Notes under the pieces: model-generated
What the model was told of the DNA's origin: nothing
Databases searched by the model: none
The model's input: the letters and a program-made list of their open reading frames with translations, nothing else
Program-made: the position numbers and the translations under genes
In this document: positions 26,373 through 36,468 of the stretch, one piece after another
Position numbering within the stretch: the stretch's first letter is position 1
How the letters are laid out: each line of letters opens with the position of its first letter
DNA from: Oceanisphaera psychrotolerans
Lineage (GTDB): Bacteria > Pseudomonadota > Gammaproteobacteria > Enterobacterales > Aeromonadaceae
Direction of reading: 5' to 3'
Length of the DNA stretch: 64,000 nucleotides
NCBI RefSeq assembly: GCF_001870485.1
Contig: NZ_MDKE01000022.1
Location: 186,001 to 250,000, forward strand

Positions 26373-27761
26373 ATGGAAAACCACGCTTCCCGGATTGACG
26401 TCAAGGTCTGTACCGATCCCCGGCCCATCAGTCAGGGTCATGTCTATGTGCGAGCCCAGCGCGGGCGCTGGCAGCGTTTGCGCCAGTCGATCGGCTGGGT
26501 GCTGATGCTGCTGTTTCTGATGGGCCCCTGGCTGCGCTGGAACGGACAACAGGCGCTGCTGCTGGATCTGGATCAGCAGCGCTTTCATCTGTTCGGCGTG
26601 ACCATCTGGCCGCAGGAGCTGACCCTGCTGGCGCTGTTGCTGATGGTGGCCGCCTTTGGCCTGTTCTTTATCACCGCCTTTCTGGGGCGGGTATGGTGCG
26701 GCTATCTCTGCCCGCAGACGGTGTGGACCTTCTGGTTCATCTGGGTAGAAGAAAAGCTGGAAGGCAGTGCCAACAAACGTCGCCAGCTGGACAAGGCCCG
26801 CTGGAGCCTGAACAAGGTGGCGCGCAAGGGCGGCAAGCACCTGATCTGGCTGCTGATCTCCCTGCTGAGCGGCTTTACCTTCATCGCCTATTTCGTGCCG
26901 GCCGCCGAACTGGCTGGCGGCTTGCTGCAGTGGTCTGCCGGGTTACTGCCCACCTTCTGGGTGGGGTTCTTCGCCCTGTGTACCTATCTCAACGCGGGCT
27001 GGATGCGGGCCATCATGTGCACCCACATGTGCCCCTATTCCCGCTTTCAGTCGGCGATGTTCGATCAGGATACCTACAGCGTCGGTTATGATGCCAAACG
27101 GGGTGAACGGCGCGGCCCTCGCTCGCGCAAGGCCGATGTAACGGCGTTGGGGCTGGGGGACTGCATCGACTGCAATCTGTGTGTGCAGGTATGCCCCACC
27201 GGTATCGATATTCGTGACGGTTTGCAGTATGAATGCCTCAACTGCGGTGCCTGCGCCGATGCCTGTGACCAGACCATGAACCAGATGGGCTATGCGACCG
27301 GCCTGATCCGCTATGCCAGCGAGCGTCAGCTGGCCGGCGGCAAGACCCGGCTCTGGCGACCCAAGCTGGCAGGTTATGGCCTGATGATGGTGCTGATGCT
27401 GGCGGCGCTGGTCCATGCCGCGGTCAACCGGGTGCCGATGGCGCTGGACGTGCAGCGGGATCGCAATCAGCTGTTTCGGGAAACGCCGGAAGGCTGGGTG
27501 GAGAACACCTACATGCTCAAGCTGTCGAACCGGACCCAGCAGCCCCGGCACTATCGGGTGCGGGTGGAAGGCATGGAGGTCGCGAGCTGGGTGGGCGCGG
27601 ACGAGGTGGTGGTACCGGCCGGAGACATCGTCAACCTGTCCATCAGCCTGGCCGCGGATCCCTATTTGCTGTCGGGCAGCATGCAGCCGCTCCGTTTTGT
27701 GGCCGGTAACGACGAAACAGAAGTCCACGCCGACAGTCAGTTTTTCAGCCCGGGGTGGTAA
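26373..27761 (+). CDS. ccoG: Cytochrome c oxidase accessory protein CcoG (FixG/RdxA)
   Basis: A 462-residue membrane ferredoxin-type protein involved in copper handling during cbb3 oxidase assembly. About five membrane helices are visible (for example near residues 35-50, 75-100 and 165-185). The CGYLCPQTVW segment precedes helix 3, the two 4Fe-4S motifs CIDCNLCVQVCP and CLNCGACADACD are near residues 265-300, and a C-terminal Ig-like domain (FixG_C) begins near 375. The ATG at 26373 is preceded only by AATGTGAGCC. An upstream in-frame extension to 26274 has no support. No ccoNOP genes are adjacent. Confidence 0.94.
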   Translation: MENHASRIDVKVCTDPRPISQGHVYVRAQRGRWQRLRQSIGWVLMLLFLMGPWLRWNGQQALLLDLDQQRFHLFGVTIWPQELTLLALLLMVAAFGLFFITAFLGRVWCGYLCPQTVWTFWFIWVEEKLEGSANKRRQLDKARWSLNKVARKGGKHLIWLLISLLSGFTFIAYFVPAAELAGGLLQWSAGLLPTFWVGFFALCTYLNAGWMRAIMCTHMCPYSRFQSAMFDQDTYSVGYDAKRGERRGPRSRKADVTALGLGDCIDCNLCVQVCPTGIDIRDGLQYECLNCGACADACDQTMNQMGYATGLIRYASERQLAGGKTRLWRPKLAGYGLMMVLMLAALVHAAVNRVPMALDVQRDRNQLFRETPEGWVENTYMLKLSNRTQQPRHYRVRVEGMEVASWVGADEVVVPAGDIVNLSISLAADPYLLSGSMQPLRFVAGNDETEVHADSQFFSPGW

Positions 27762-27819
27762 CGGGGTGCGCCGGTTCGGCCGGCGTACCCTCTCATATTG
27801 AATACAGGAGTAAGCCGAG

Positions 27820-28137
27820 ATGATTCACTGGCCGGCCATTATCGAGTTTGCCGACGGGCAGGGTTATGCCTGGGTGGCGAGCGCGGAGGAGGTGGCCGAG
27901 CACCGGCCCCGGGACGGTGACCGGTTGCTCGACAGCTCGGGTCAGGCGCACCTTCTGTCGCAGCAAACCGGTGACGAGCTGTACTGTCAGCCCCAACCGC
28001 AGTTAGTATCGCTGCTCGAGCTCAATGCCGGGCTCAGGGAGTATGCCGCCAGTCTGGGAGTCTGCTGCACCAGTAAACTGACGGTGCGCACCCTGGCCGA
28101 GGCCATCGCCCTGGTCGCCTGGCTGGAGCAGCAATAG
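27820..28137 (+). CDS. DUF4144-like small protein
   Basis: A 105-residue cytoplasmic protein beginning [19 protein letters not shown], which fits the DUF4144 family found in vibrios and relatives. No function is known. There is no signal peptide or membrane helix. ACAGGAG precedes the ATG. It lies 58 bases after ccoG and 34 before the RlpA-like gene, on the same strand, so it could be co-transcribed. Confidence 0.7.
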   Translation: MIHWPAIIEFADGQGYAWVASAEEVAEHRPRDGDRLLDSSGQAHLLSQQTGDELYCQPQPQLVSLLELNAGLREYAASLGVCCTSKLTVRTLAEAIALVAWLEQQ

Positions 28138-28171
28138 TCAATACAGATTGACGACACAAGAGGCTGACCCG

Positions 28172-28564
28172 ATGACCTTTCCCTTACGCTGGCTGTGGTG
28201 GCTGCCGGTAGTGCTGCTGGTGCAGTCCTGCAGCAGTGATCCGGTGCCGCCCGTTGCACCCGCCGCGCCGAACGTCACCGTGCAAGGCATGGCGTCCTAC
28301 TATGGTGCGCGTCACCATGGCCGCAAAACCGCCAGTGGCGAACGTTTCAACAAGGATGCGCTGACCGCGGCGCATCGTACCCTGCCGTTCGGTACCCGGG
28401 TGCGGGTGACCAACCTCAACAACCGCAAATCGGTGATCGTGCGCATCAACGACCGGGGGCCCTATGCCCGGGGGCGGATCATCGACTTGTCCGAGCAGGC
28501 GGCTCGGGAACTCAACATGATCCGCCAGGGGGTGGCCAGAGTGGAGCTGGAGCGGCTGGAATAG
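28172..28564 (+). CDS. rlpA: RlpA-like septal-ring lytic transglycosylase, short form
   Basis: A 130-residue lipoprotein. The signal peptide ends in a lipobox VLLVQSC, and a double-psi beta-barrel follows: [37 protein letters not shown] and [18 protein letters not shown]. These include the Glu, His and Asp positions of the RlpA active site. It lacks the C-terminal SPOR domain of E. coli RlpA, so it would not target denuded septal glycan by that route. The ATG at 28172 follows AGAGGCTGACCC. Confidence 0.85.
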   Translation: MTFPLRWLWWLPVVLLVQSCSSDPVPPVAPAAPNVTVQGMASYYGARHHGRKTASGERFNKDALTAAHRTLPFGTRVRVTNLNNRKSVIVRINDRGPYARGRIIDLSEQAARELNMIRQGVARVELERLE

Positions 28565-28654
28565 CCATGCGCCACGGCCTTGGACCCGCCACCGGGCGGG
28601 CAAGAGGTCGGTGTCATGAGCCTTCGGGCGAGGTGACCGTTGGCGATGGCTTTC

Positions 28655-31600
28655 TCAGCCTCGGGCCGCCGGGTCGGCGGGTGCCCCGGCCAGTTGCTGC
28701 TGGCAGCGACTCCGGCTGCCCGGTTGCAGGTAGGGGCGCAGTATCGGTTCCATGCCCTTGAGCACCTGCACCGGCAGCGCCGAGGTAAAGGTGAACTGAT
28801 CCGACTCCTGCCCCGGCACATAGGCGGTGAGGGTGCCGAAATGGCGCTCGCCGATAAAGAACACGAAGGTGGCGGTGCGGTTGCGGGCCTCCGACTTGAT
28901 CACATGGCCGTAGCGGGTCACGGTTTCGATACGGTTGTCACCGGTGCCGGTCTTGCCACCCAGGGTCAGCGGCGTGCCGTCTTCCAGGCTGAAGCTGCCC
29001 TGCAGGCGACGCGCGGTTCCCCCTTCCACCACCTGTGACAGGGCGTCGCGCAGAACCGCGGCGACCTCTTTGGCCATGACCCGTTGAGCCAGTTGCGGGT
29101 TGCGACCGAGGCGGGTTTCATAGGGGGTGTCGGCGGCAAAGTGCAGCCGGTCGATGCGTACCGTGGGCAACCGCACGCCCTCGTTCAGGATGATGCCCAC
29201 CAGCTCCGCCAGGGCGGCCGGTTTGTCGCCGGAGCTGCCGATGGCGGTGGCCAGAGACGGCACCAGGTGGTCGAAGGGAAAGCCCAGCCGTTGCCAGCGT
29301 TGATGGATATCGCTGAAGGCTTCCACCTCCAGCATGGTGCGCATCCGGCTGTCACGGGCGCTGCGATGGCGGGTCTTGAACAGCCAGCCGTAGACCTCCT
29401 GACGTTCATCCTGGCTGGCCCCCGAGGCATCGGCAAAGCGGGCCTCGGGATAGCGTTGCAGGTAACCGAGCAGCCACAACTCCAGCGGATGCACCCGGGC
29501 GATGTAGCCTGATCCGGCAGGCTGTAGGCGCCGGGGCCATAACGGTGGTACAGCTCATCGAGCCGCTTCTCGCTCAGTCGTTCCGCAGGCAGCCGCCGGT
29601 GCAGAAAGGCGGCAAATTCCTGCGGGTCGGCCTCGGGCAGCAGATAGCGATGCACTGCCGCCAGCCGTACCGGGGTGGGGCGCAAGCCATCGAAGAAGCT
29701 GTCCAGCCGTTGTGTCGTGGTTTTGCCCTGATACTTGCGCCAGAACCTCAGCAGAAAGACCCGGCCTTCCTGGTCGGCGAAACGGCTCAGGTACTCCTGC
29801 CGCCGGGGATCCTTGTCGTCGGTCAGCAACTGGGCGCGGTCTTCGCTCTGATACAGGCTGTAGCGCATGATGTCGCGCAGCAGCCGGATGAAGGGCAGGT
29901 TGATGGACTCGCGCAAGGCTTCTATCAACTGCGGGTTGCGATGGTTGTCCTGGCGGCGGAAGTTGTTGAAGCTGTGCAGGCCGCCACCGGTAAAGAAACG
30001 TTCTCCGGGATTGGCGGAATAGGGGCGTTCCAGAGCGGCGGTCAACATCGTCGGCAGGGCGTGGTCCGGGTGGCTGAGCAGGTAGCCGATGGCCCAGCGA
30101 CTGAGTATATCCTGTGACTCGGGGCGCAGCTGGCGCAGGCTGTCCGGCGACTTGCCGGCGTAACGCTGATGCAGTTCGGCGATGATTTCCAGATAGGTCG
30201 CCAGCACCCGCAGTTTGGCGGTAGAGCCCAGCTCCAGCTTGCTGCCTTCGTTGATGTCGAACGGCTGCTGGGTATTGTCGGTTTGCACCCGGACATCAAA
30301 ACTCTCGTCGCCCCGTTCGAACAGGGTAAAGCTGTAACGGACCTCGGCGGTTTTTTCCGGTGACAGCAGGCGCTCACCGTAGAGTCCGATCTCTCCGGCC
30401 ACCTGCGGATCGGCCAGCCGGTGCAGGTAGTGGGTGACTTGTTGCTGCAGCTCGGCGTTGAGGGTGGTGCGGGCCGACAGGTCGAGCCGGTCCAGCTCAT
30501 AGAAGGAGGTGCCCAGCAGATTGGCCAGACGGCCCCGGGTCACCTGCAGCGTCTTGCTGTTTTCCACAAACTGGGTGACCGGCGCTTCGCCAAAGTGACG
30601 GAACTGCAGTCGTTGTGCCAGGGCGGCATCCCGCAACGCAGGGCTGATTATCCCCGCCTGGGTCTGCAGCCGCAGATAGCTGTCGGTCAGGGTGTGCAGG
30701 TCATCCCGTCCCCGGTACAGGTAGTAGGACGGGCGGCGCTGGGCAATCATCAGCGCCATCACCTGCCGCAGGGCCAGCCCCTGTTCGGCCAGCGACCCGG
30801 GCGACGGCTGGGCGGGGTCCAGCAGGCGGTTGACCTGCTCCAGCTCGGCCCCGAACCAGATCCACAACCCGTCGCCCAGGCCGTGAATTTCACCGTGGCC
30901 CGGGGCGGCGGCCAGCGGCACCGAGTTGAGGTAGGCCAGGGCAACACCCTGACGGGCGGCCAGGGTATCGGGCCCTTGCTGATAGGCGCGTATGCTGGCG
31001 GAGATCATCTGCCGCAGCTTTTCCTGGATGGAGTGGGTTCGCCCACCCGGTGAATGGCGATATTTTTCTATCTGGGTGGCGAGGGTGCTGCCGCCGGCCG
31101 AGTCGTCCCGTATCTCCAGTGCCCGGCCCAGTTGTGACAGCGCCGCCTTGGTAAAGCGCGGCCAGTCTACCGCCGGATTGGCCTGGGGCTGAGCCTGACT
31201 GAGCAGGTCCCGGTTTTCGATAAACAGCAGGGTGCCGACCACCAGCGGCGCTATGCTGGCAAAGTCGGAATAATGACGTTGCGGATAACGGTAGCGGTAG
31301 ATAGGCTCGTCCCGGCAGTCGCCGATGAAGAGTCCGGCCTGGGATTTTTCCTGATAGGGCAAATACAGGCCATGGTGGCTGTATTGCTGCAGCGCCGGAG
31401 AAAACTGCACTTGCTGTTCGATCACGAACTGCTGTTGCTGCAGCGGGATCAGAAATTCCGGCAGCCGGGTGTAGCCCAGGCGTTGATCGAAGGGGCCTCG
31501 GTCGGGGTAGTGGATGGCCGAACTGGGGCCGGGTTCAAGCGAATAGCTCAGGGTCCGGGCATAGCGGGAAAGCTCCCGGGACTGCAGCCAGGAGGTTCGC

Positions 31601-31746
31601 ATTTCAAACGACAGCAGCACGGCCGAGGCGAGCAGCAACAGTCCCAGCAGCGCCCACCATAACCACCGCCAGCGCCGCCGAACGAGCCGGGGTTCCTGCC
31701 GGGTTTCGTGCAACGAGGCGTGTTCAACTTCAGGTACCATACCCAT
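28655..31746 (-). pseudogene. GT51 glycosyltransferase/transpeptidase (class A PBP-like), frame broken near 29508
   Basis: A single N-terminal membrane anchor (WWALLGLLLLASAVLLS, about residue 35) is followed by a GT51-like domain with IENRDLLS and GGSTLATQIEKY near residues 200-250, then a transpeptidase domain with STAK near 505, SIN near 605 and KTGTG near the C-terminus. The first frame covers about 745 residues up to LPDQA. Translation then leaves register, and the correct continuation YIARVHPLELWLLGYLQRYP is in another frame and runs to 28655. Adding one base in the plus-strand AGCCTG at 29506-29511 restores a protein of about 1030 residues. The GT motif lacks the usual EDxxFxxH histidine. 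It is larger than PBP1A/B, and its exact partner role is unclear. Confidence 0.8.
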
Positions 31747-31873
31747 AAATGACCCCTTGTCGCCATGTGTGGTAGCAGGGCTTCTTATACTAAGAGCGTA
31801 GCTTGGCGGCTTGCTGCGGGGGCGGTTCGCGCAAAATTATTTGTGTGATGAGACTTGAGAGGGGTCGTCAATG

Positions 31874-33703
31874 CTACCGGTCCGGCTGCTCGGCCAGGGC
31901 GACCCGACGGGCCTGCTGCTGCAGCCGGTACATGGCCTGGTAGCGGCCCTCGGGCAGGGCCATCAGCTGGCGGTGACTGCCGGACTCTACCAGTTCGCCG
32001 TGGGCCATCACCAGAATACGGTCGGCCTCGCTGATGGTCGATAACCGGTGGGCGACCACGATCAGGGTGACCTTGCCGTGCAGGGCCTTCAGCGCCTGTT
32101 GCACCACCTGTTCGGTTTCGCTGTCGACGTTGGCGGTGGCTTCGTCCAGCAGCAGTATGCGGGGAGCGGCGGCCAGGGCCCGGGCAATCACCAGTTGCTG
32201 GCGCTGGCCGGTGGACAGCCGGCTGCCGCGCTCGCCGAGGCGGGTGTCGAAGCCGTGCTCCAGGGCGTTGATGGTCTCCAGCAGATGGGCCTGCCGGGCG
32301 GCATTTTCTATCTGCTCCCGGGGCAGCTTGCGGCCCATGTCGATATTGTCATAAATGCTGCCCGCCAGAATAAAGGGCTCCTGGGGCACCAGGCCGATGC
32401 CCTGACGCAGCGCCTGCTGCCGGTAGCCGGTCAGGGGCTGACCATCGACGGTGATCCGGCCGCCATCCACCGGGTAGAAGCCGAGCAGCAGGTTCAGCAG
32501 CGTGCTCTTGCCGCTGCCGGTGTGACCCACCACGCCGATAAAGGCGCCGGCGGGAATATCGAGATCCAGTTGCTCGAACACCGGCTGGCCGGCGCGGTAG
32601 CCGAAGTCGACCCGCTCAAAAGCCAGCGCGCCATGGGCAATGGTGTTGCCGGTATTGCCGTAGTGTTGTTGCGGCTGTTGCATCAGCTGGTAGACCCGGT
32701 CTCCCGCCACCATCGCCTGCTGGTAGAGGTTGAAGCGCTGGGTGATTTCGGCCAGCGGTTCGGTAAAGCGGCCCATGAAGTTGAGAAAGGCATAGAGCAC
32801 ACCGATTTCCGCCACCCCGTTGACCAGTTGCCAGCCGAACACCTTGAGGATACCGAACAACACCAGCACGCTCAGCAGATCGATGGCGGGCCGCAGCAGC
32901 GCGGCTCCGATGTTGATGGTACGCATGCGGGCCCGGTAGTAGCGCCGGTTGAGTTGCTCGAAGCGTTCGGCGGAGTGCTGTTGCAGGCCACAGGCCTGCA
33001 ATACCGTCATGCCGGCAATGGATTCGCCGAGGGTGGCGTTGATGTCGGAGCGCAACTGGCGACTGTCGGCCACCGCCCGGCCACTCAGCTTCTGGTACAG
33101 GTAGATCATTCCCATGACGGCCGGCAGCAGCAACAGCGCCACCAGCATCAGTTGCACGTTCAGTAACGCCATGGCAATGATGATGCCGACCAGCAGCACC
33201 ACATTGGTCAGCACCACCGACAGAAACTGGACATAGAGATCCTTGATGGCTTCGGTGTCGTTGGTGATCCGGCTGACCAGCTGGCCGGTCATGGCCCGGT
33301 CGAAGAAGGTCATCGGCAGGCGCTGTACGTGGGTGAATACCTGCTGGCGAATATCCAGCACCGCGGCCAGTGCCATGTCGGTGAAACGCAGGGTCTGCTG
33401 GTATCTGAGCCAGGCGGCGGCCAGCTGGGTTCCGATATAGGCCAGGGCCAGCCCGGCTACCGGCCATGGCGGCAGGAATCCGGCCAGCAGGTAGTCGTCG
33501 ATAAACACCTTGGCCAGCAGCGGGCCCGCCACATCGGCGGCGGTGGCCAGCAGCAACAGCAGCAGGGTTTTTACCAGCAACGGCTTGTCCCGATAGACAT
33601 AGTCCAGCAGCAGGCCGAAGGTGCCCTTGCCCTGTGGTTGGGAGTGTTTGGCCCAGGAAGCTTCGGTCTGGGCGTGCTCGGCCGGTGCAGGTTCAGGCGT
33701 CAT
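31874..33703 (-). CDS. ABC exporter half, SmdB/MdlB-like
   Basis: A 609-residue fused permease-ATPase. The exporter membrane domain (six helices, about residues 35-320) contains LRFTDMALAAVLDIRQQVFTHV and LPMTFFDRAMTGQLVSRITND. The ATPase domain has Walker A GHTGSGKS, signature LSTGQRQQ and Walker B RILLLDEAT. The signature begins LSTGQ rather than LSGGQ, normal for one half of a heterodimeric exporter. The start at 33703 overlaps the end of the upstream exporter gene by 11 bases, so the two are translationally coupled. The open frame to 33829 is only the overlap with that gene. Confidence 0.9.
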   Translation of the reverse strand: MTPEPAPAEHAQTEASWAKHSQPQGKGTFGLLLDYVYRDKPLLVKTLLLLLLATAADVAGPLLAKVFIDDYLLAGFLPPWPVAGLALAYIGTQLAAAWLRYQQTLRFTDMALAAVLDIRQQVFTHVQRLPMTFFDRAMTGQLVSRITNDTEAIKDLYVQFLSVVLTNVVLLVGIIIAMALLNVQLMLVALLLLPAVMGMIYLYQKLSGRAVADSRQLRSDINATLGESIAGMTVLQACGLQQHSAERFEQLNRRYYRARMRTINIGAALLRPAIDLLSVLVLFGILKVFGWQLVNGVAEIGVLYAFLNFMGRFTEPLAEITQRFNLYQQAMVAGDRVYQLMQQPQQHYGNTGNTIAHGALAFERVDFGYRAGQPVFEQLDLDIPAGAFIGVVGHTGSGKSTLLNLLLGFYPVDGGRITVDGQPLTGYRQQALRQGIGLVPQEPFILAGSIYDNIDMGRKLPREQIENAARQAHLLETINALEHGFDTRLGERGSRLSTGQRQQLVIARALAAAPRILLLDEATANVDSETEQVVQQALKALHGKVTLIVVAHRLSTISEADRILVMAHGELVESGSHRQLMALPEGRYQAMYRLQQQARRVALAEQPDR

Positions 33704-35426
33704 CGAGACGGGCCTCCAGTTGTTGATAGGTCCACATCCGGCTGTACCAGCCATCCTGTTTAACCAGTTCGGTGTGGTGGCCCGACTGCTGTATATGGCC
33801 GTGCTGGAGCACCAGAGTCCGGTCCGCATGTTCCAGCGCCGACAACCGGTGGCTGACGATGATGCAGCTCTGGCCCTGGCGGCGGCGCAACTGCTGCAGT
33901 ATGCGTTGTTCGGTATCTACGTCCACCGCCGACAGCGCATCGTCCAGGATCAGGACCGGGGCGGTACTTATCAGGGCCCGGGCGATGGCCAGTCGCTGGC
34001 GCTGGCCGCCGGACAGGCTCATGCCCCGTTCACCCACCTGGGCGTCATAACCGCCGGGCAGGCGCAGTATGTCGTCATGCACACAGGCCTGGCGGGCCGC
34101 CTCCATGATGTCTTGCCGGCTGGCGCCGGGCCGGCCGAAGGCGATGTTGTCGGCAATGCCGGCACTGAACAGAAAGGCGTCTTGCGGCACATAGGCAAAC
34201 TGGCGGCGCAGGGCGTCGAGCCGGTACTCGGCCAGGGGCACGGCGCCCAGGGTGATCTGTCCGCTGTCGGCCTCCCAGTAGCGCATCAGCAACTGCAGCA
34301 GGGTGCTCTTGCCGGCGCCGGTGGGGCCGGCGATGCCCAGCACCTGGCCCGGTGCCAGCGTCAGCGAGACATGTTGCAGCGCCGGTTGCCGGCTGTCGGG
34401 GTAGCGGAAATCCAGTTGCTCGACCCGGAGATCGGCGCCTTGCGGTTCACGGGTGCCGAGATCGGGAACGCTGTCGGGGATGGCCAGCAGGTCTTGGACC
34501 CGGGTCAGGGCGGCGCTGCCGCGTTCGACGATGTTGAGCAGCCAGCCGAAGGCGAACATTGGCCAGATCAGCTGGGCCAGGTACAGGGTGAAGCTGGTGA
34601 GCTGGCCCACGCTGAGCTGTTGGTGCCAGATAAGCCAGGCGCCAAAGCCCAGGGTCAGCAGCAGGGCGGCAGACATGGACAGGAACACCACCGGCTCGTA
34701 GAGGGCCTCGGCCCGGGCCACCTGATAGTTGCGCAGCGTGGCCGCCTCGGCAATGGCACCGAACTGACGGCTCTCGATGGTTTCCCGGCCCATGGACTTG
34801 ACCAGTCGTATGCCGGCAATGGCTTCCTGGGCCTTGTCGTTGAGCACCGAGAACTGTTCCAGCGCCGCCCCGAAATGATGGTGGATACGGTTGGAGATGC
34901 GGTAAAACGCCAGTCCCATCAGCGGAAAGGGCAGCAGCGCGACCAGCGCCAGCCGCCAGTCGATGAGGCCGAACATGATGATCAGCACCAGCAGCAGGGT
35001 CAGCAGGCCATCGAAGCCGGACAAGACCCCTTCACCGGCGGCGACTTCGATGGCGTCGATATCGTTGGTGGCGCGGGCCATCAGGTCACCGGTGTTGTGG
35101 TGGCTGTAAAAGGCCTGGCCCTGCCGGGTGAGCCGCTCGAAGAAACGGCGGCGCAGCAGGTTGCCCAGCCGGTAGGAGGTGCCGAACAGCACCCGGCGCC
35201 AGCCCAGACGCAGGCCGTATACCGCCAGACCCAGCCCCAGGATCAGCAACAGCAGCCGGCCCTCGGCTTCACCATCGGCGGAGGCGACCAGCTGATCGAC
35301 GGTGAGGCCGATCAGGTAGGGAATGGTCATGTTCATCGCCGACACGGTGGCGAGCATGATCAGCGCCAGGCTGTAGGTGCGCCAGTGGGCCCTGAAAAAC
35401 CAGGCCAGTTGCCTGAATAGTTGCAT
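33693..35426 (-). CDS. ABC exporter half, SmdA/MdlA-like
   Basis: A 577-residue fused permease-ATPase. The membrane domain (residues about 15-300) holds FYSHHNTGDLMARATNDIDAIE and LNDKAQEAIAGIRLVKSMGRE. The ATPase has Walker A GPTGAGKS, signature LSGGQRQR and Walker B VLILDDALSAVD; this Walker B ends in Asp instead of the catalytic Glu. The degenerate site here and the altered signature in the partner fit an asymmetric heterodimer with one consensus ATP site. Substrate unknown; E. coli MdlAB and Serratia SmdAB are drug-exporter-like. Confidence 0.9.
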   Translation of the reverse strand: MQLFRQLAWFFRAHWRTYSLALIMLATVSAMNMTIPYLIGLTVDQLVASADGEAEGRLLLLILGLGLAVYGLRLGWRRVLFGTSYRLGNLLRRRFFERLTRQGQAFYSHHNTGDLMARATNDIDAIEVAAGEGVLSGFDGLLTLLLVLIIMFGLIDWRLALVALLPFPLMGLAFYRISNRIHHHFGAALEQFSVLNDKAQEAIAGIRLVKSMGRETIESRQFGAIAEAATLRNYQVARAEALYEPVVFLSMSAALLLTLGFGAWLIWHQQLSVGQLTSFTLYLAQLIWPMFAFGWLLNIVERGSAALTRVQDLLAIPDSVPDLGTREPQGADLRVEQLDFRYPDSRQPALQHVSLTLAPGQVLGIAGPTGAGKSTLLQLLMRYWEADSGQITLGAVPLAEYRLDALRRQFAYVPQDAFLFSAGIADNIAFGRPGASRQDIMEAARQACVHDDILRLPGGYDAQVGERGMSLSGGQRQRLAIARALISTAPVLILDDALSAVDVDTEQRILQQLRRRQGQSCIIVSHRLSALEHADRTLVLQHGHIQQSGHHTELVKQDGWYSRMWTYQQLEARLDDA

Positions 35427-35474
35427 GCTTGATCCCGAAACTCATTTCAATCTGGTTAAACAGGCGGTGTACGC

Positions 35475-35660
35475 AGGCCAAAGGGCCCGCTCCGCCGACT
35501 CGCTGTGAATACCTATATGTACGCTCTCTGTTTCATCCCTGAAACAGAAGGTCTGCGGAGCAGATCCCTTTGTCCTCCTTGATTTTCCGGCGTTGCCTGT
35601 TGGCGCCGTCTGCAGGCCACTCGGTGTTCAAAAAGAGGCAGCTGTGTTGCCTCTCTGGTA
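35475..35660 (+). repeat. Dispersed intergenic element, copy B
   Basis: Blocks in order: GGCCAAAGGGCCCGCTCCGC, CCGACTCGCTGTGAAT, hairpin CTGTTTCA-TCCC-TGAAACAG (35527-35546), CCCTTTGTCCTCCTTGA, TTTTCCGGCG, CAGGCCACTCGG, AAAGAGGCAGCTGTGTTGCC. It matches copy A (minus strand, 19415-19660) block for block. The hairpin stems share fold and loop but not sequence. It fills the 243-base gap between the two minus-strand genes DUF1499 and SmdA-like. Confidence 0.7.
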
Positions 35661-35669
35661 CCGCACGCC

Positions 35670-36395
35670 TTACTGTTGCTCCAGATCAACCAGAAAAGCG
35701 CGGATGCGCTCGGCGTTGGCGCCCAGATCGCTTTTGCCGACCCGGGAGGCGGAGCGCATGTCGACTCTGGTATGGATTGCGGTGTGACTGTCGGACTCGT
35801 TCTCGACCGGCGTCAGGCGAATGGCCACGTCGTCGCGAAAGCCGAACAGGCGGCTGCTGACCACGGCTTCCAGTTGCTGCTCACTGTCGGTGGCCGTGTC
35901 GGTGCTAGTGTCGGCGGTCAGGGTCCAGCCCCGCTGTGCGATCAGGGCCAGCGCGCGCGTACGCACCTGGCCGGGCGGCTCGGCCAATACCAGGGGCGCC
36001 AGCGTCGGCCAGGCCGCCTGCTGCTGCCGGGCCAGCTCCGTGCCGGCGTAGTCGGTGGGGTGATCGGAGGCCGCGCGCAGCCGGGCGGCGGCGGTGAGCG
36101 GTGGTGGCTCTGTGGTATCGGTGCTGATGTCGTGAATGGCGGGCAGGGTCAGGCCACGGATAACAGAGGGGGACAGGCTCAGTATCAGCAGCAGGGGGGG
36201 CAGCACCGACAGCCACTGTCGCTGCCACAAGAGCAGGGGCAGCAGTAAAACGGCCAGTCCCAGCCCCGCCACCACCAGCAGCAGGCCCAGGGTGTAGGGC
36301 CACCAGTGCCAGCGGGTGCCGGCCACCCCGAGCAGGGGGAGCAGTACAGAAGCCAGCGAACCCAGCAGCCAGCGGTAAGCGAAAAATGTTTCCAT
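35670..36395 (-). CDS. Membrane protein with a DUF1499 domain
   Basis: A 241-residue protein. Two or three hydrophobic helices occupy residues 8-85, and the C-terminal 150 residues match DUF1499, with ALALIAQRGWTLTADT, LEAVVSSRLFGFRDDVAIRLTPVE and VDMRSASRVGKSDLGANAERIRAFL. The last segment (D-RS-SRvG-sDlG-N--RI) is the family's most conserved part. Function is unknown; some family members are encoded next to envelope or stress genes. Confidence 0.85.
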   Translation of the reverse strand: METFFAYRWLLGSLASVLLPLLGVAGTRWHWWPYTLGLLLVVAGLGLAVLLLPLLLWQRQWLSVLPPLLLILSLSPSVIRGLTLPAIHDISTDTTEPPPLTAAARLRAASDHPTDYAGTELARQQQAAWPTLAPLVLAEPPGQVRTRALALIAQRGWTLTADTSTDTATDSEQQLEAVVSSRLFGFRDDVAIRLTPVENESDSHTAIHTRVDMRSASRVGKSDLGANAERIRAFLVDLEQQ

Positions 36396-36468
36396 ATCGT
36401 TTCAATCAGTTAGCATACCCGTCGATAGACTATGAGTAAGTCGAAGACGCTTGTAAAGGAGCAACCGG

